DNA of 64,000 nucleotides, from contig JADJOS010000001.1 of assembly GCA_016713675.1 (NCBI GenBank), positions 992,001-1,056,000 of the forward strand. Direction: 5' to 3'. Below are positions 61,490-64,000 of the stretch, in pieces. The stretch's first letter is position 1. Each line of letters begins with the position of its first letter. Under the pieces are notes generated by a model. The model ran no database searches and had not been told where the DNA came from. It was given only the letters and a program-made list of their open reading frames with translations. The position numbers were made by a program, and so were the translations under genes. This stretch comes from Acidobacteriota bacterium (GTDB taxonomy: Bacteria > Acidobacteriota > Blastocatellia > Pyrinomonadales > Pyrinomonadaceae).

Positions 61490-62486
61490 CTAAGAGCCAG
61501 CCTCAACGATCCTGAGGAGATCAGTGAGCTCCGCCGGGAGCGGTTGTTTGAACTCCAGACGTTCTCCGGTTTTGGGGTGTGTGAATGACAGCTTTTCGGC
61601 GTGGAGGAAAAACCGCCGCATTGAGTTGATCGCGTTTCGAATGTGTATGTCGGCGACCGTATTGTCGCGGCCTTCGTTATATATCTCGTCGCCCACAACC
61701 GGGTGATTGATATATCCCATGTGGACACGGATCTGATGCGTGCGGCCGGTTTTGATCTCGACGTCGAGAAGTGTGAATTTGTCGTAGCGCTTGCGGACGC
61801 GCCATAGCGTCAATGCGGTTCGACCATATGTCGCGACCTTCATCCGGAGACGATTGTGTTTGTTTCGGCCGATAGGGACGTCGATCTTTCCCGTGTTCTG
61901 ATCTGTCTGGCCGTGAACAAGGGCCACGTAAGATTTGAAAACTGTCCGCTCGCGAAACTGCTCCGGACAGAGCCTCGTGTATCTCGTCGTTCTTGGCGAC
62001 GACGATCAGCCCGGAAGTGTCTTTGTCGAGGCGATGGACGATGCCGATACGCATCTCGGCTTGGTCGCTGTTGATCGCTGACTGCTCGAGTTGAAAGTGA
62101 TATGCGATCGCATTAGCCAGCGTTCCGCTTTGCACGCCCGCTCCCGGATGAACGACCATTCCCGCCGGTTTGTTGATGACGGCAAGAAATTCATCTTCAA
62201 AAACGATATCGAGCGGAATGTTCTCAGGTTCAAATCGTACCGCTGCCGCTTCGATCAGATCGACCTCGACCTCGTCATTCCTGCGGAGTTTGTGCGAAGG
62301 CTTGACCGTTTTTTCGTTGACCAGAACATCTTCGTTCTCGATCAGACGCTGCAATTTTGCACGCGACCAACCTTCGATCCTGTCCGCGAGGTAGGCGTCG
62401 AGCCGCGTTCCTTCGTCATCCGCATCCACAATAAAGCTATTTGGATTTTCGTTGTGGGCTGGGTCTGTATTTTGTGTCTCGGTCAA
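61490..62486 (-). pseudogene. rluD: Ribosomal large-subunit pseudouridine synthase RluD, frame disrupted
   Basis: Start at 62486 (S4-like domain RLDAYLADRIEGWSRAKLQRLI, then catalytic HRLDKDTSGLIVVAK). The frame changes near 61964-61965 (plus-strand CC): removing one base gives EALSEQFRERTVFKSYVALVHG and continues in frame to the stop at 61490 (HQIRVHMGYINHPVVGDEIY). Total would be about 331 aa. Everything outside the site is conserved, so a sequencing indel or a very recent mutation. lgt precedes it with a 4 bp overlap (62483-62486). Confidence 0.88.
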
Positions 62487-63289
62487 AGTATTTCCTTGGT
62501 CTCACCGGCCTTTCGCAAACGGAAGATCATAAACACGATCGACGCTGCGGCAACTATCAGACTAACACCTTGTGAGGTCGAAAGCCCTGTGAGCGTTGTG
62601 AATCCGAATAGGTCGCCACGCGGATCGTCGCGAATGAATTCGATCGAGAAACGGACGAGCGCATAAATAATGCCGTATGCGATAAGGACCTGGCCGTCAA
62701 ATTTCTTACGGCGGTGAAGCCAAACGAGCAGGCCGAAGACAGCGAGCATCGTAAATGATTCGATCAATTGCGTCGGGTACAAATAAAGATCAGAGCCGTC
62801 GGGCCCATAAACGGGGACGCCGGTATAATCGTGTCCGGCCTCGGTAAAATGCACGCCCCAGGGCAGGTGCGTCTCTTTTCCCCAACAGCAGCCGGCCGAA
62901 AAACAGCCTTGTCGGCCAAATGCCTGTCCCAAAGCAACGCCGGGAGCGAATGCATCCGCGGCTTTCCAAAAATTCAGTTTGTACAGCGGCACAAGTATCG
63001 CAACCGCCAGAAACCCGCCGATCAGGCCGCCGTAAAACACGCCGCCGCTCCGGAGGAAATCGAGCGTAAATATCTCGACGCCCGGCTCGACAAGGATCAT
63101 CAGCATCTTCGATCCGACAAGCCCGCCAACTAAGACCCAAAGCCCAAGGTCGTAAATTCTCTCCTTCGGCAACCCGTCCCGAGCCGCCAAGCGTGATGTC
63201 GCATAAAGGGCAAGCAACATCCCGACCGCCAAAAAGATGCCGTATGTCGTGACCGGAAACGTGCCGATGCGGAATAACTCTGGATACAT
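62483..63289 (-). CDS. lgt: Prolipoprotein diacylglyceryl transferase Lgt
   Basis: 268 aa with seven membrane helices. RIGTFPVTTYGIFLAVG at the start; signature in AFGRQGCFSAGCCWGKETH (the Gly-Cys variant of the GRxGN motif). Transfers diacylglycerol to lipobox Cys. The ATG overlaps the lspA stop by one base (TAATG), and it is in the lspA-lgt-rluD operon. Confidence 0.93.
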   Translation of the reverse strand: MYPELFRIGTFPVTTYGIFLAVGMLLALYATSRLAARDGLPKERIYDLGLWVLVGGLVGSKMLMILVEPGVEIFTLDFLRSGGVFYGGLIGGFLAVAILVPLYKLNFWKAADAFAPGVALGQAFGRQGCFSAGCCWGKETHLPWGVHFTEAGHDYTGVPVYGPDGSDLYLYPTQLIESFTMLAVFGLLVWLHRRKKFDGQVLIAYGIIYALVRFSIEFIRDDPRGDLFGFTTLTGLSTSQGVSLIVAAASIVFMIFRLRKAGETKEIL

Positions 63290-63819
63290 TAGTTAGTGTT
63301 GGTCGTCAGCGGTTCGCCGCCTGACTCTTTCTTTTCACGCTTGCTCAAGACCATATCGATGATCAGTAATCCCGCACCTACGCAAATGGCCGCATCGGCA
63401 ATGTTGAAGGTCGGATAATGCCAGTTGCCGAATTGGACATCTATGAAATCTACAACAAACCCAAGTCTCATTCGGTCAACGACATTGCCGACAATGCCGG
63501 CAAGCAGCAGAACAAGAGCACCCAAAATACGATCGTCTGTACGCGGGGTCCGCCAAAAAAAGTAAAGCACCAATGCCGCTGCAACAAACGCGACCGCAGA
63601 CAATCCCCAACGTCCAGCGTCACCGTGGTCGTCAAGCATCGAAAACGCCACGCCCGTATTCTGGGCATACGCAAAATTGAGAAACCCATCGATAACGGGG
63701 CGGTCGCTGCCAAAACGCAGCACGCGCGTCGCCCAGGCCTTTGTGACCTGATCGATCATAAAGACACCCCCCGCGATAGCTAAGTAGGCAAATTTCCAGA
63801 TAAAGTCTTTTTTGGTCAC
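63289..63819 (-). CDS. lspA: Signal peptidase II LspA
   Basis: 176 aa from GTG 63819. Four helices; catalytic aspartates in GNVVDRMRLGFVVDFIDV and NIADAAICVGAG. Cleaves prolipoprotein signal peptides. The GTG 63819 overlaps the TAG of the upstream gene by one base (TAGTG), which supports this start over GTG 63885. Many putative lipoproteins in the window depend on it and Lgt. Confidence 0.93.
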   Translation of the reverse strand: MTKKDFIWKFAYLAIAGGVFMIDQVTKAWATRVLRFGSDRPVIDGFLNFAYAQNTGVAFSMLDDHGDAGRWGLSAVAFVAAALVLYFFWRTPRTDDRILGALVLLLAGIVGNVVDRMRLGFVVDFIDVQFGNWHYPTFNIADAAICVGAGLLIIDMVLSKREKKESGGEPLTTNTN

Positions 63820-64000
63820 TATGGTTTCTTGGTCTCGGTTGCCGTCTTCGGCTCGGCGTAGAACGATTTGTTTATGATCTTCCACTCGCCGTTTATCTTG
63901 AGCAACGACATGTAATCAACAAATTTTACGGTCGGGTAATCGAGTATTACCTTCGCTGTCGCCGCGTTACCGGCAATATCTATGCTCTCTACCCACCGTT
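63819..64000 (-). CDS. NTF2-like (PF12893/SnoaL-type) protein, C-terminal part only
   Basis: The window contains only 59 codons and the stop (TAG, 63821-63819); the start lies beyond 64000. Residues DYPTVKFVDYMSLLKINGEWKIINKSFYAEPK match the last strands of NTF2-like domains. It is the first gene before lspA and overlaps it by one base. Confidence 0.7.
   Translation of the reverse strand, partial: RWVESIDIAGNAATAKVILDYPTVKFVDYMSLLKINGEWKIINKSFYAEPKTATETKKP

Overview
The window reads as a chromosomal segment of a free-living, Gram-negative, aerobic heterotroph. The protein mix points to Acidobacteriota, probably class Blastocatellia (Pyrinomonas-like): the futalosine menaquinone genes mqnA and mqnC, a fused aspartokinase/homoserine dehydrogenase, Pkn-type kinases, many exported proteins with FG-GAP, tectonin, fasciclin or glycine-zipper repeats, and a GC content near 50%. 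This placement is inferred from protein character only; no database search was possible. There are no rRNA, recognisable tRNA, phage, IS or CRISPR features. It looks like core genome with ordinary, mostly short operons.

Layout. 1-4.5 kb: alkyltransferase-like protein, a cyclase-family hydrolase, a small GNAT with mqnA, an Imm63-like protein and a YdeI-like protein. 4.5-10.4 kb: mqnC, membrane proteins, a six-repeat tectonin-like exported protein, an alkaline-phosphatase-superfamily enzyme, a fatty acid desaturase and a DUF962 protein. 10.4-15.6 kb: a transmembrane Ser/Thr kinase, DUF2721, a frameshifted PflX-like radical SAM gene, a Bcp peroxiredoxin and a YggX-like protein. 15.0-19.7 kb: MsrB, a cytochrome b/molybdopterin oxidoreductase pair, DUF2256, an arginyltransferase-like protein and a class II photolyase. 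19.7-24.7 kb: exported proteins and clpA. 24.7-29.5 kb: threonine biosynthesis (thrB divergent from thrC-thrA). 29.5-35.1 kb: pirin, a compact operon (AlaRS catalytic core, atypical LuxR-type regulator, O-methyltransferase), a second MsrB, fasciclin and recX. 35.2-46.9 kb: truB, hydrolases, a class IV aminotransferase, a wHTH-hydrolase-cyclase fusion, an FG-GAP protein, an SLC13 transporter and a PF03706 protein. 47-61.4 kb: acyl-CoA dehydrogenase, PA0069-type radical SAM, cyclophilin, M1 and M28 peptidases, a fused E1 alpha-beta dehydrogenase and OsmC. 61.5-64 kb: the lspA-lgt-rluD operon behind a partial NTF2-like gene.

The most unusual signal is not a gene. At least ten intergenic spacers hold 65-150 bp imperfect inverted repeats, each made of degenerate units of about 7-11 nt. 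They belong to several unrelated sequence families (CACAGAG, CATCCTG, ACGAATG, CGCAGAT, CATAG, AACGCAGG and others) but share one architecture. Some intrude into coding sequence: they supply the signal-peptide core of one exported protein, the C-terminal tail of a GNAT and probably the ends of other proteins. Related short-unit repeats sit in frame inside mqnA and truB.

The second unusual item is the operon at 30.5-32.6 kb. An AlaRS gene cut off just after class II motif 3 lies 3 bp upstream of a LuxR-type regulator whose receiver lacks the phosphoacceptor Asp; the regulator gene overlaps an O-methyltransferase gene.

Three otherwise well-conserved genes (PflX-like, fused E1, rluD) each carry a one-base frame disruption, two of them in homopolymers. 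Consensus sequencing error should be excluded before calling them pseudogenes.
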